Positions 38,505 to 47,455 of a DNA stretch of 64,000 nt are shown here, piece after piece. Each line of letters begins with the position of its first letter. The first letter of the stretch is position 1. Both the position numbers and the translations under genes were made by a program. The stretch is from Pseudarthrobacter sp. W1I19 (lineage in GTDB: Bacteria > Actinomycetota > Actinomycetes > Actinomycetales > Micrococcaceae): positions 2,604,001 through 2,668,000 of the forward strand of contig NZ_JAUSZR010000001.1 of NCBI RefSeq assembly GCF_030817835.1, read 5' to 3'. The notes beneath the pieces were generated by a model. It saw only the letters and a program-made list of their open reading frames with translations. It made no database searches and was not told where the DNA came from.

Positions 38505-38553
38505 GTACGACGGCGATGCTCCCTTTCTGCGGGGCGTCGCCGTCGTACTTTTT
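38505..38553 (+). terminator. Terminator after the small membrane protein gene
   Basis: GTACGACGGCGA (38505-38516) pairs with TCGCCGTCGTAC (38537-38548), followed by TTTTT at 38549-38553. Confidence 0.88.
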
Positions 38554-38679
38554 AGGGCCATGGTCACAATCCTCTGACAGCGGACAACCCGTGCACCCGG
38601 GGTGCTGAATCCATAGGATGGGTAGCGGCGGGGTCCTGGCAGCAGCCTGCCCCGGTTCGAATCGATTTGAGGAGTGGTT

Positions 38680-39108
38680 ATGGCAGCAACACGCACCGCG
38701 CACACCGTATGGAACGGCGACCTGATGACGGGTTCCGGAAACACCACGCTGGACAGCTCCGGCCTTGGTACCTACGAGGTCACGTGGAAGGCCCGCACCG
38801 AGGCTGCCGGCGGCAAGACCAGCCCGGAAGAACTCATTGCGGCAGCCCACTCGGCCTGTTTCTCCATGGCCTTCAGCCACGCACTTGCCCAGGCCGGACA
38901 TTCCCCGGAGGAAGTCAATACCAAGGCTGATGTCACCTTCGTACCGGGCACCGGCATCACCGGAAGCCACCTGACCATGTCCGCACGGATCCCCGGCATC
39001 TCCGAGGACGAGTTCCAGAAGATCGCAGCAGAAGCAAAGGTTGGTTGCCCCGTCTCCGGCGCCCTCGCCAGCATCGACATCACCCTGGACGCCACGCTGC
39101 AGTCCTAG
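38680..39108 (+). CDS. OsmC-family peroxiredoxin
   Basis: A 142-aa cytosolic thiol peroxidase of the OsmC/Ohr superfamily that detoxifies organic hydroperoxides or peroxynitrite. The two redox cysteines are Cys60 (AAAHSACFSMAF) and Cys123 (AKVGCPVSGAL). The N-terminal MAATRTAHTVWNGDLMTGSG is of the OsmC subgroup (YhfA-like members lack the GSG). ATG 38680 was preferred over a GTG 6 bp upstream because TTGAGGAG (38667-38674) is correctly spaced from it. It is monocistronic and closed by a strong terminator. No OhrR gene lies nearby, consistent with OsmC and not Ohr. Confidence 0.93.
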   Translation: MAATRTAHTVWNGDLMTGSGNTTLDSSGLGTYEVTWKARTEAAGGKTSPEELIAAAHSACFSMAFSHALAQAGHSPEEVNTKADVTFVPGTGITGSHLTMSARIPGISEDEFQKIAAEAKVGCPVSGALASIDITLDATLQS

Positions 39109-39131
39109 GACCCTCCCCAGGCAAAACAAAG

Positions 39132-39175
39132 GGCCCTGCCCGGACGGAAGATTTTCCGGCCGGGCAGGGCCTTTT
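39132..39175. terminator. Bidirectional terminator between osmC-like gene and the tricorn-like gene
   Basis: GGCCCTGCCCGG (39132-39143) pairs with CCGGGCAGGGCC (39160-39171), followed by TTTT. On the minus strand the stem is followed by a TTTGTTTTGC-type tail, serving the convergent protease gene. Confidence 0.88.
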
Positions 39176-39190
39176 CGTTGGCCTTTGCGG

Positions 39191-42100
39191 CTAGGGCTGC
39201 CGGCTTCCCGGCCGGCGGGCCGGTAGCGGAGCCGGACGGAGCCGGCGGTAGCCCTCGCGGGCCGGCGGGCGGTCGGTGGGAAGCTCCTGCACCATTTCCT
39301 TCAATGCACCGATGCCGTATTCAAGCTGCGGATCCCGGCCGGCCGCGTAGGCGTGCGGCGGGTACGCCACTTCGATGTCCGGGTCCACGCCGTAGTTCTC
39401 AACGCCCCAGCCCACGCCGCCGCTGAACCAGTTGGCATACCGCGGCTGCGTGACCCCAGTGCCGTCGGCCAGGGCGAACCTGTTGTCGATGCCCACAACT
39501 CCGCCCCAGGTGCGGGTTCCGATCACAGGTCCAATGCCGCGGAGCTTGGACACCTGGGTGATGATGTCGCCGTCGGAACCGGCAAATTCATCGGCGAGGA
39601 TGATGACGGGCCCGCGCGGGGCATGGTGCGGGTAGGTCCGCGGCTTTTCTCCGCGCGGCATGCTCCAGCCGGTGACTTTACGGCCGATCAGTTCGGCCAC
39701 CAGCTGGGAGGTGTGCCCGCCGCGGTTGCGCCGCACGTCCACGATGAGCCCGTCCAGGGCCGTTTCGGTGTCGAGGTCGCGGTGGAGCTGGGCCCAGCCG
39801 TTGGCCATCATGTCCGGGATGTGCAGGTACCCGAACGTTCCGCCGGACGCCTCACGCACGGTCCGCCGGTTCGATGCCACCCACTCCTGGTACCGCAGGC
39901 GCTCCTCATCCTTCACCGGAACGACGGCGACCCGCCGCTGCGTGCCGGCACGTTCTCCGTGGGCGGCGCCGTTGAGCAGTGTCAGTTCCACGGCGCGGCC
40001 CGCGGCTCCGACCAGTTGCATGGCCGGGGTGACGGAGCCGGACAGCGGAACGCCGTCGATGGCCAGCAGGATGTCGCCTGCCTTGGCGCCCACGCCGGGC
40101 CGGGTCAGCGGAGACGTTGCCAGCGGGTCCGAGGACTCGCCGGCAAGGATCCGGGTGATTTCCCAGCCGGCCGGGGTGAGCGAAAGGTCCGCGCCCAGGC
40201 GCCCCTGGCCGTGGCTGCCGTTTTCGGTGACGGGCGCCGGCTTGACGTACGCGTGGGAGGTTCCCAGTTCGCCGTGCAGCTCCCACAGCAGGTCCACCAG
40301 GTCATCGTGCGATCCCAGGCGGTCCACCAGGGGGCGGTAGCGCTTGTGGATGGACTCCCAGTCCTGCCCGGCCATGTCCTCAGCCCAGAAGAAGTCGCGC
40401 TGCAGCCGCCAGGCCTCGTCGAAGGCCTGGCCCCAGACGCGGAGCGGTTCCATCATTACCCGGACCCGGCCCAGGTCCACCTTGACCAGGTCGCCGGATT
40501 CCTCGTCCACCTTTTTGTCCGCCGGGACCACCGTGACCTTCTTCTCGGAGATCAGCACCACTTTGCTGCAGTCGCCGGAGAGCCGGAAACTGTCCAAAGA
40601 CTCCACCAGGGTGGTCTGCTTCCGGCGGGCGAGGTCGAAACGGGACAGGCTGGGGCGTGCGTCCTTGTCCTCCTGGCTGGCTTTGCCGTCACCGGTTACC
40701 CCGGCGAGGGCCCAGTCGAGCCACAGCAAAGCGCCGTCGGCCGCCTTTAGTGACGTGTAGTTGCCCTGCGGCACGGGGACGCCGATAACGCGGTGGGCCA
40801 GGCCCTCAGCATCCACGATGACCTCGGGAGCGGCCGCATCATCCTGCTTCGGCTCAGCCTTTGCCGCCTCGGCCTCACCGGCGTCCGGATCCACAGAAGG
40901 ACCAAAGGGCGACGGCGTATCTGCAGCCAGCGCCACGAGGTAGGGCTTGATGGGGCTGGGGAAGGAGAGGTCGAAGGAGTGCCCGTCGTAGACGGGGTCG
41001 AAGCTGCGGTTGGACAGGAAGGCCAGGAACTTCCCGTCCGGAGTGAAGGCGGGAGACGTGTCCCGGAACCGGCCGTCAGTGACGTCCACCGGGCTGGCCC
41101 CCGGATCAGCAACCTTTGCCAGCCGGAGCCGGCTGCGCGAACCGAAAGAGGTGACCGGCTCGGACCATACCAGCCACTCGGAGTCCGTGGACCAGGCGAG
41201 GTCCGAAACGGTGCCTTCGCCGATGCTGGCCACCAGGGTCAGTTCGCCGGTCCGCGTATCGGCCGCATAAACCTCGCCGAATGATGTGCCCAGCGCAAGC
41301 CAGTTGCCGTCCGGGCTTGCCTCCAGCGAACTGGTCCGGGTGGGGCGCGGAAAACTGATGCGCAGCGTTTCGGCCTGCACAGGTGGCCCGGCCGTCGCGT
41401 TCCCAGGCGAAGACGCTTCCTCCGGAGCAACGTCTGCCTGCTGGTCGTCCCGGACGGCGGTCTGTGCTGTGTTCGCGGCCAGGACTGCAGCGCCGGCAGC
41501 AGGGACCGGCTGCGGCAAAGGCGCGTGCTCCTCGTCGCGGCCCTGCGCCGGGGCGGCTGCCCCAGCGTCCGGAGGTCCGGCGGGTGTGGCTGCGGAGGGT
41601 GCGGCGGCGGTGCCGGGGACGGGCCCGGCAATATCCTTGATGAACAGCGCTTCGACGCCGTCATGATCGGCGACGTAGGCCAGCCGTCCGTTGTTCAGCG
41701 GCCTCGGCAGGCGCGCGCGGACCCCTGGTGTAGCTTCAATGATGCGCGATGGACCGTCTTTGTGGCGGAGCCAGGAGATGGTGCCGTGGGCTTCCACCGC
41801 ACTGGCCGAGCCGGCAGCGTCCGGGACTGCCTCGCCTAAGTGTTTGGCTGTATTAAGCAGTGCCGGCCGCCTCGACTGCGAGGCTGACCCCAAAGTGATG
41901 TCCAGCCGCACCGCGTCGGCCCCGAGCCCGGAAAGCATCCACAGCTCACCCGCAGACTCGAAGACGATCCGCTTGCCGTCCGTGCTGGCGTGGCGGACAT
42001 AGAAGTCCTCGTGGTCCGTGTGGCGCTGCAGGTCTTTTCCGTTGGGCAGCACCGAATACAGGTTGCCGTAACCCTCGTGGTCAGACAGGAACGCAATCCG

Positions 42101-42709
42101 CCCGTCCACCCACATGGGGTCGGCGAGGTTGCCGTCCAGGTCCGGCAGCAGGCGCTCAAACTCACCGTTGCCGTCGTTGTCGATCCAGAGCTTTCCTGCA
42201 GTGCCTCCGCGGTAGCGCTTCCACCAGGCGGGCTCGCGGGACAACACGCTGCCCAGCACTACGGGCCGCTCATCGCCAACCTCGGGGCCGAAGGCCACCG
42301 ACTCCACCGGGCCGAACGGCAGTTCTTCCGCCCAGCCGCCGTCGAGCGGAACGCTGTAGGCGTGTGTGTGCCTGCTTTCGGCCTGCCGGAACGCGCTGGT
42401 GACAACCACTGAGCCGCTGGCGGTGAAGCCTTTGACTTTGGTGGTGCTGTGGCCAAAGTACGTCAGCTGCCGGTAGTCCCCGCCGTCCACTGCCGCGGAC
42501 ACTACCTCCGGCGCCGTTCCCTGCACCACCGTCCACACCAGCCGCTGCCCGTCGGGGGTGAAACGGGGGTTGCGGGCAGGCAGCTGGAGCGAGGAGACAC
42601 GCCATGCGCGGCCGCCGTCCAGGGGTGCAATCCACACGTCGTCCTCGGCCACGAAGGTGACCAGATCGCCGTGAAGGTGCGGGTAACGGAAGTAGCTCGA
42701 AGAGGTCAT
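39191..42709 (-). CDS. Tricorn-like S41 protease
   Basis: A 1172-aa cytosolic protease of the tricorn core family, which trims peptides released by larger proteases. N-terminal beta-propeller repeats (about 1-320 and 460-650, e.g. SPAFTPDGKFLAFLSNRSFD) gate the enzyme. Next come an S41 core with the Ser-His pair in GELGTSHAYV, a PDZ domain (GAKAGDILLAIDGVPLSGSV) and the catalytic half with VDVRRNRGGHTSQLV, nucleophile region LADEFAGSDGDIITQ and the Glu in GVENYGVDPDIEV. An Ala/Pro/Asp-rich stretch of about 85 residues (roughly 41375-41635) interrupts the propeller. ATG 42709 is 6 nt after TATGAT (42721-42716), a textbook leaderless promoter. Confidence 0.92.
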   Translation of the reverse strand: MTSSSYFRYPHLHGDLVTFVAEDDVWIAPLDGGRAWRVSSLQLPARNPRFTPDGQRLVWTVVQGTAPEVVSAAVDGGDYRQLTYFGHSTTKVKGFTASGSVVVTSAFRQAESRHTHAYSVPLDGGWAEELPFGPVESVAFGPEVGDERPVVLGSVLSREPAWWKRYRGGTAGKLWIDNDGNGEFERLLPDLDGNLADPMWVDGRIAFLSDHEGYGNLYSVLPNGKDLQRHTDHEDFYVRHASTDGKRIVFESAGELWMLSGLGADAVRLDITLGSASQSRRPALLNTAKHLGEAVPDAAGSASAVEAHGTISWLRHKDGPSRIIEATPGVRARLPRPLNNGRLAYVADHDGVEALFIKDIAGPVPGTAAAPSAATPAGPPDAGAAAPAQGRDEEHAPLPQPVPAAGAAVLAANTAQTAVRDDQQADVAPEEASSPGNATAGPPVQAETLRISFPRPTRTSSLEASPDGNWLALGTSFGEVYAADTRTGELTLVASIGEGTVSDLAWSTDSEWLVWSEPVTSFGSRSRLRLAKVADPGASPVDVTDGRFRDTSPAFTPDGKFLAFLSNRSFDPVYDGHSFDLSFPSPIKPYLVALAADTPSPFGPSVDPDAGEAEAAKAEPKQDDAAAPEVIVDAEGLAHRVIGVPVPQGNYTSLKAADGALLWLDWALAGVTGDGKASQEDKDARPSLSRFDLARRKQTTLVESLDSFRLSGDCSKVVLISEKKVTVVPADKKVDEESGDLVKVDLGRVRVMMEPLRVWGQAFDEAWRLQRDFFWAEDMAGQDWESIHKRYRPLVDRLGSHDDLVDLLWELHGELGTSHAYVKPAPVTENGSHGQGRLGADLSLTPAGWEITRILAGESSDPLATSPLTRPGVGAKAGDILLAIDGVPLSGSVTPAMQLVGAAGRAVELTLLNGAAHGERAGTQRRVAVVPVKDEERLRYQEWVASNRRTVREASGGTFGYLHIPDMMANGWAQLHRDLDTETALDGLIVDVRRNRGGHTSQLVAELIGRKVTGWSMPRGEKPRTYPHHAPRGPVIILADEFAGSDGDIITQVSKLRGIGPVIGTRTWGGVVGIDNRFALADGTGVTQPRYANWFSGGVGWGVENYGVDPDIEVAYPPHAYAAGRDPQLEYGIGALKEMVQELPTDRPPAREGYRRLRPAPLPARRPGSRQP

Positions 42710-42782
42710 CGTTCGATCATAGTCATCCCCCACGCGGCGCCGTTGGAGGTGCCGGTGTGGCAGCCGTGGTGTGATGGACAGC

Positions 42783-43676
42783 ATGCGCATAGTCATCGCC
42801 GGGGCCTCCGGGCTGATCGGAACCCACATGTCCGCAACCTTCCGTGGGGCCGGCCACCAGGTGATTTCCCTGGTGCGGCGCGAAGCCTCCTCGGCGGCGG
42901 AAGTTCAGTGGAACCCGGCCGCCGGGGAACTGGACCCCAAGGCACTGGAAGGCGCTGACGCCGTCGTTAATCTTTCCGGTGCCGGTATTGGGGACAGGCC
43001 GTGGACGCGAAAACGTGTCGCGGAGCTCTTCAGCTCCCGGCTGGATCCCACCCGGACCCTTACCAACGCCATGCGCCGGCTGGATTCCCCGCCGCCGGTG
43101 TTTATCAGCCAGTCCGGCGCCAATTACTACGGTGATGCAGGCAATACCGTGCTTCGCGAAGATGCCCCGCAAGGTGCCGGAACCTTGGCCCGGATCTGTG
43201 GTGAGTGGGAGACCGCGGCGGCCGCCGCTCCCCCCGGTGTACGGGTAGTCACTCCGCGCACGGGGGTGGTGCTCAGCCGTAAGGGAGGAGCCCTGGGCAG
43301 GCTGCTGCCGCTGATCCGGCTCGGCTTGGGCGGCCCGCTGGGAAACGGCCGACAGTACTGGCCCTGGGTCACCCTGCCGGATGTTTCCGAGGCTTTCCTC
43401 TTCCTGCTGGAATCGGACGTCAGCGGACCGGTCAACCTGTGTGCGCCCGAGCAAACCGACGTGAACGCCCTGATTGCTGCTTTGGCCCGCGTCCTGCACC
43501 GCCCTGCAGCCCTGCGGGTGCCGGCTCCGGTGCTGCGGTTAGTCATGCGCGACCTGGCCGACGAGCTGCTGCTTGGCAGCCAGCGCCTGGAGCCCGCCCG
43601 CCTGTTGGCTGCCGGATTCGCCTGGCAGCAACCGACGCTCGCCGAGGCGGCTCAGTGGGTGGCCGGCAAGGACTAG
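42783..43676 (+). CDS. TIGR01777-family NAD(P)-binding epimerase-like protein
   Basis: A 297-aa extended-SDR protein of the TIGR01777/YfcH family (cell-division-inhibitor SulA-like in old annotation). MRIVIAGASGLIGTHMSATF gives the Rossmann GxxGxxG motif. VVNLSGAGIGDRPWTRKRV and FISQSGANYYGDAG with the family YG motif in place of YxxxK follow. The C-terminal DUF1731 domain has RVPAPVLRLVMRDLADELLL and GSQRLEPARLLAAGFAWQQP. No substrate is established for the family. ATG 42783 begins the conserved sequence; ATG 42774 and GTG 42771 are in-frame alternatives. It is divergent from the protease gene and stops 21 bp before the convergent kinase gene. Confidence 0.9.
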   Translation: MRIVIAGASGLIGTHMSATFRGAGHQVISLVRREASSAAEVQWNPAAGELDPKALEGADAVVNLSGAGIGDRPWTRKRVAELFSSRLDPTRTLTNAMRRLDSPPPVFISQSGANYYGDAGNTVLREDAPQGAGTLARICGEWETAAAAAPPGVRVVTPRTGVVLSRKGGALGRLLPLIRLGLGGPLGNGRQYWPWVTLPDVSEAFLFLLESDVSGPVNLCAPEQTDVNALIAALARVLHRPAALRVPAPVLRLVMRDLADELLLGSQRLEPARLLAAGFAWQQPTLAEAAQWVAGKD

Positions 43677-43697
43677 GGGCTTCCCGTCGCGGGCAGG

Positions 43698-45506
43698 TCA
43701 AGGGCCCGGAAGGATTTCGCTGACCCGCCACTTGCCGTCAACTGACACGAGCACTACGCGCAGCCGCTGCTCCGCGCCGGCAGCCCCCACCGCGACAACG
43801 GCACCCTGGGCGTCCTTCTCCTCGTAGGCGGACGAGGCGGACGTTACGGCCATCACTGCACTGGCTGATGTTGCGCCTTCCTCTGCCTGCACCTGCGACA
43901 GGGCGGTGGAGAAACCCGCAAGGGTGTGGCCTGATGCCCGTAGGCGCTCGGCAATCCGCCGGTCTGCTGCTGCCGCACCTGAACCCGGCTGGTTCACTTC
44001 GTCCAGCAGTTCCAGCCTGCCGGAACTGAAGGCCAGGGACCTCAGCGAAGACAGTCCCTGGACTGCCACTCCGGGATCCAGTGAACCCGCCTGCAGCCGC
44101 GCGGCGTCGGCCGGGTCCTGCCGCTGCGACGCCTCGACAGGAGGCGTTTCCGGGTAGGCACCCGCGGTTCCGGCGCTTTGGCCGGCGGGCGGTGAATCCG
44201 GTCCTGCTGCTGTGAGCCCCGCGCCAACAAGCCACCACGCACACACCGCCGCGGAAACGGCTGCGGCGGCCACAGCGCCCCGCCGCAGCGGTCCCCTGCG
44301 TTCCGCCTGAGCGTGCCGGGCCCTGCCCCGGACCCTGGCAGGCCGGCTCTTCCCCGGGTTCAGCGCGGCCTGGTTGTTCCGCTGGTTCCGTGTGGGCTTG
44401 CCCTTCCGCTTGTCCAGCGCGGGCTTGCCTATTCCCTGGTCCCGCGCGATCTGGTCCTTCCGCTGGGCCCCGGAGGCCTGGCTGGGCGGGGCCTGGACTG
44501 TCGTGGACACGGTGGAGTTCGACGCCGGGAACGGCAGCTTCTGCGGGGCGGGGAACCAACCGGCCCACGTCGATGTTGCCAGCCGGCGCCGCAAGCCACC
44601 GAGCTTCTCGCGCAGTCTGCTGGGCGATGCCTGTGCGTGCAGTCGCGTCACCAGTTTAGGAAGGACTGTGGGATGGACTGCAGACGCGAGGTCAAGAGGC
44701 AGCGGCGAAGCGCTTCGGTAGATGGCGGTCCCTAATGCTGCTGCCGTGGGCCGGAGCCGCCGGTCTTCGGTAAGCCCGGACTCCAGGGCCGCGGCGAGTT
44801 CCCTGGGGACCTCCGGGACCAGGAGCGTCAGCGGCGGACGGTCCGCCGTGCGTTGCGGAGGAGCCCCCGTGAGGCAGAACCAGCCCAGGGCGGCAGCCGA
44901 ATAGACGTCGCGTTCGGGTTGCAGGCCCGCCCTTACGGCGTCTACGGGTGCCGGGTCCATAAAACCAGGCGTGCCCCGGCCAGGAGCGGAAGCAGGATCG
45001 CCGAGCATCCGGGCGATGCCGACATCGGACAGCATCGGCTTCCCCTGGCCCGTAAACAGGACGTTGCCGGGCGAGACGTCGGCATGCGTGAACCCCTTGC
45101 TGTGCAGGTATCCGAGCACCTGTGCGATGGGCGTCAACACCGTAACCGTCTCACCGACGCTCAACCTGCCCCGTGCCGCCACCAGCCCACCGAGCGAGCC
45201 GGCGGGTGCGTAGTCCATGATCAGGCCGGCGGTACTGTCAGGCCCGTCTTCGACCCTCACGGCGCTATGGGCCTTAATGAGGTGGGGATGGTCCAGCACT
45301 GACAGGATGCGGATCTCGCGGCGGATCCCCTCTTCGGTCATCGCTTCCCCGCGTGCTGCCCGCCGTGCGGGCCGGCGGAGGCACTTCAGGGCAAACTCAC
45401 GGCCAGTCCGTTCCTCCATGACCAACCAGACTGAAGAGCTGCCACCATGGCCGAGCAACCGCCCCACCGCATACCCGGGGACACCCGGGTCCTGCAATTT
45501 CTCCAT
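43698..45506 (-). CDS. Atypical membrane-anchored serine/threonine kinase-like protein
   Basis: A 602-aa protein. The Hanks-type kinase domain (1 to about 270) has a Gly-loop at LLGHGGSSSV, Lys41 (FALKCL), alpha-C Glu64 and hinge MDYAPAGS. The catalytic loop reads HADVSPGN (141-148), so HRD Arg is Ala and the usual Lys is Ser, while Asp143 and Asn148 are kept. The DFG equivalent is DVG (161-163), and the APE region is FMDPAPVDA. A basic, repeat-like Lys/Arg/Asn/Gln-rich linker (about 350-405) leads to one transmembrane helix (409-430) and a 170-residue extracytoplasmic domain of unknown ligand. It could be a weak kinase or a pseudokinase scaffold. Confidence 0.88.
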   Translation of the reverse strand: MEKLQDPGVPGYAVGRLLGHGGSSSVWLVMEERTGREFALKCLRRPARRAARGEAMTEEGIRREIRILSVLDHPHLIKAHSAVRVEDGPDSTAGLIMDYAPAGSLGGLVAARGRLSVGETVTVLTPIAQVLGYLHSKGFTHADVSPGNVLFTGQGKPMLSDVGIARMLGDPASAPGRGTPGFMDPAPVDAVRAGLQPERDVYSAAALGWFCLTGAPPQRTADRPPLTLLVPEVPRELAAALESGLTEDRRLRPTAAALGTAIYRSASPLPLDLASAVHPTVLPKLVTRLHAQASPSRLREKLGGLRRRLATSTWAGWFPAPQKLPFPASNSTVSTTVQAPPSQASGAQRKDQIARDQGIGKPALDKRKGKPTRNQRNNQAALNPGKSRPARVRGRARHAQAERRGPLRRGAVAAAAVSAAVCAWWLVGAGLTAAGPDSPPAGQSAGTAGAYPETPPVEASQRQDPADAARLQAGSLDPGVAVQGLSSLRSLAFSSGRLELLDEVNQPGSGAAAADRRIAERLRASGHTLAGFSTALSQVQAEEGATSASAVMAVTSASSAYEEKDAQGAVVAVGAAGAEQRLRVVLVSVDGKWRVSEILPGP

Positions 45507-45669
45507 AACCTATGTCTAGCCGAATCCGGAACCCCGTGCAGAAGTTATCCACAGGCAGGCGCCGGCCTGCTCCAAGGGCTTTTCCGGCCGATGGGGGCTG
45601 GCTCACTGCCCGGGGTGAGCTTCAGCACTAAACCAGGCCTGCGGCCTCCCAAGGTCTAAGCTGGATCCC

Positions 45670-46338
45670 ATGACTCTTGAGTTTTCACAGCTGGGTCTTG
45701 CTCCGGACTTTGTGGACTACACCCGCGGTTGGGCCATTCAGAGCGAACTCCATGACGACGTCGTCGCCGGCAAGGCCCCCAGCACTGTCCTTCTCCTGGA
45801 ACACGCGCCGGTCTACACGGCCGGCAAACGGACCGAGGACCATGAGCGGCCCTTTGACGGTACCCCCGTTGTCCCGGTGGACCGCGGCGGCAAACTCACC
45901 TGGCACGGCCCGGGCCAGCTGGTGGGGTACCCCATCATCAAGCTGAAGAACCGCGCCGGCATCCGTGATTATGTGGAACGCCTCGAGTCCGTGATCATCG
46001 CCGTCCTCGCCGACTATGGCATCGAGGCTGTCCGGATCAAAGGCCGTGCCGGGGTCTGGCTCACGGCAGACGAAAAAGGCCCGGACAGGAAGATCGCAGC
46101 CATCGGTATCCGCGTCCACGAAGGCGTCACCATGCACGGCTTCGCCATCAACTGCAACAACGATCTCACCCCGTACTCGCAGATCATCGCGTGCGGCATC
46201 ACCGATGCGGGCGTGACCACCATCGCCCAGGAAACCGGTTATGACGTTGCCCCGGCCGACCTCGTTTCCCGGGTTATCGAAGAACTGCGCAAGAATGAAG
46301 ACGCCCTGGTCGCTACCCCCGAAGGAGCTCTACTGTGA
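45670..46338 (+). CDS. lipB: Octanoyltransferase (lipoate biosynthesis)
   Basis: Transfers octanoate from acyl carrier protein to lipoyl-domain lysines, the first step of endogenous lipoylation. At 222 aa it has [17 protein letters not shown] (HGPGQ at 79-83), the catalytic Lys141 in [13 protein letters not shown] and the catalytic Cys175 in [12 protein letters not shown]. It starts at ATG 45670, 7 nt after a TAAGCT box (45657-45662), so the message is probably leaderless. Its stop overlaps the lipA GTG (GTGA), giving a tight lipBA operon. The lipoyl acceptor SucB is encoded 8 kb upstream. Confidence 0.96.
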   Translation: MTLEFSQLGLAPDFVDYTRGWAIQSELHDDVVAGKAPSTVLLLEHAPVYTAGKRTEDHERPFDGTPVVPVDRGGKLTWHGPGQLVGYPIIKLKNRAGIRDYVERLESVIIAVLADYGIEAVRIKGRAGVWLTADEKGPDRKIAAIGIRVHEGVTMHGFAINCNNDLTPYSQIIACGITDAGVTTIAQETGYDVAPADLVSRVIEELRKNEDALVATPEGALL

Positions 46339-47354
46339 CATTGGCACCTGAAGGCCGGAAGCTTTTGCGCGTTGAACAGCGTAACTCTGCTGTTCCGGTG
46401 GAGCGCAAGCCGGAGTGGATTAAGGCCAAGGTCCAGATGGGCCCGGAGTTCGTCCAGCTCAAGAACCTGGTGAAGAAGGAAGGCCTGCACACGGTCTGCG
46501 AAGAGGCCGGTTGTCCCAACATCTTCGAATGCTGGGAGGACAAGGAAGCCACGTTCCTGATCGGCGGGTCCGAGTGCACCCGGCGGTGTGATTTCTGCCA
46601 GATCGATACCGGCAAGCCCTCCCCGGTAGACATGTTCGAACCCACCAAGGTGGCCCGGTCCGTGCAGGCCATGCAGCTGCGCTACGCCACCGTCACCGGT
46701 GTGGCCCGCGACGACCTCGAGGACGAGGGCGTGTGGCTGTACGCCGAAACGGTCCGGAAGATCCATGAACTGAACCCCGGCACCGGGGTGGAGCTGCTGA
46801 TCCCGGACTTCTCCGGCAAACCCGAGCACATCGCCGCGATCTGCGACTCCAAGCCCGAGGTGTTCGCGCACAACGTCGAGACCGTGCCGCGGATTTTCAA
46901 GCGGATCCGGCCGGCGTTCCGGTACGAGCGGTCCCTGGATGTGATCACGCAGGGCCGGAGCCTGGGCATGGTGACCAAGTCCAACCTGATCCTGGGCATG
47001 GGCGAAACCCGCGAGGAGATTTCCGAAGCGCTGCGGGACCTGCATGAGGCCGGGTGTGACCTGATCACCATTACCCAGTACCTGCGCCCGAGTGAGCGGC
47101 ACCTGCCCGTGGACCGGTGGGTCAAGCCGCAGGAATTCGTGGACCTGCAGGACGAGGCCACCGAGCTGGGCTTCCTGGGCGTGATGTCCGGCCCGCTGGT
47201 CCGTTCCTCCTACCGCGCCGGCCGGCTCTGGGCCACCGCCATGCGGAAGAAAGGCCGGGACATCCCCGCCGAACTCGCCCACATCGCCGAGGGCATCCAG
47301 GACTCCGGGACCACCCGCCAGGAAGCCAGCTCACTGCTCGCCGCGCATTCCTGA
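46335..47354 (+). CDS. lipA: Lipoyl synthase (radical SAM)
   Basis: Inserts two sulfurs into the octanoyl chain on lipoyl domains. A 339-aa radical-SAM enzyme with two 4Fe-4S sites. The auxiliary cluster is CxxxxCxxxxxC (Cys55, Cys60, Cys66 in [12 protein letters not shown]) and the SAM cluster is CxxxCxxC (Cys81, Cys85, Cys88 in CTRRCDFC). The C-terminal Ser contact required for the auxiliary cluster lies in [15 protein letters not shown] start overlaps the lipB stop. A 20-bp perfect stem immediately downstream closes the operon. Confidence 0.97.
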   Translation: MTLAPEGRKLLRVEQRNSAVPVERKPEWIKAKVQMGPEFVQLKNLVKKEGLHTVCEEAGCPNIFECWEDKEATFLIGGSECTRRCDFCQIDTGKPSPVDMFEPTKVARSVQAMQLRYATVTGVARDDLEDEGVWLYAETVRKIHELNPGTGVELLIPDFSGKPEHIAAICDSKPEVFAHNVETVPRIFKRIRPAFRYERSLDVITQGRSLGMVTKSNLILGMGETREEISEALRDLHEAGCDLITITQYLRPSERHLPVDRWVKPQEFVDLQDEATELGFLGVMSGPLVRSSYRAGRLWATAMRKKGRDIPAELAHIAEGIQDSGTTRQEASSLLAAHS

Positions 47355-47387
47355 CACCAACCATCCCAGACGCCGAAAGACAACACC

Positions 47388-47432
47388 CCGAAGGGCCGGC
47401 ACCGGAGAACTCCGGTGCCGGCCCTTCGGCTT
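47388..47432 (+). terminator. Terminator of lipBA
   Basis: A perfect 20-bp stem with left arm 47388-47407 (CCGAAGGGCCGGCACCGGAG) and right arm 47410-47429, with a minimal loop and CTTT after it. Confidence 0.88.
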
Positions 47433-47455
47433 TGGTCACGTAGAATTGAGGCACT

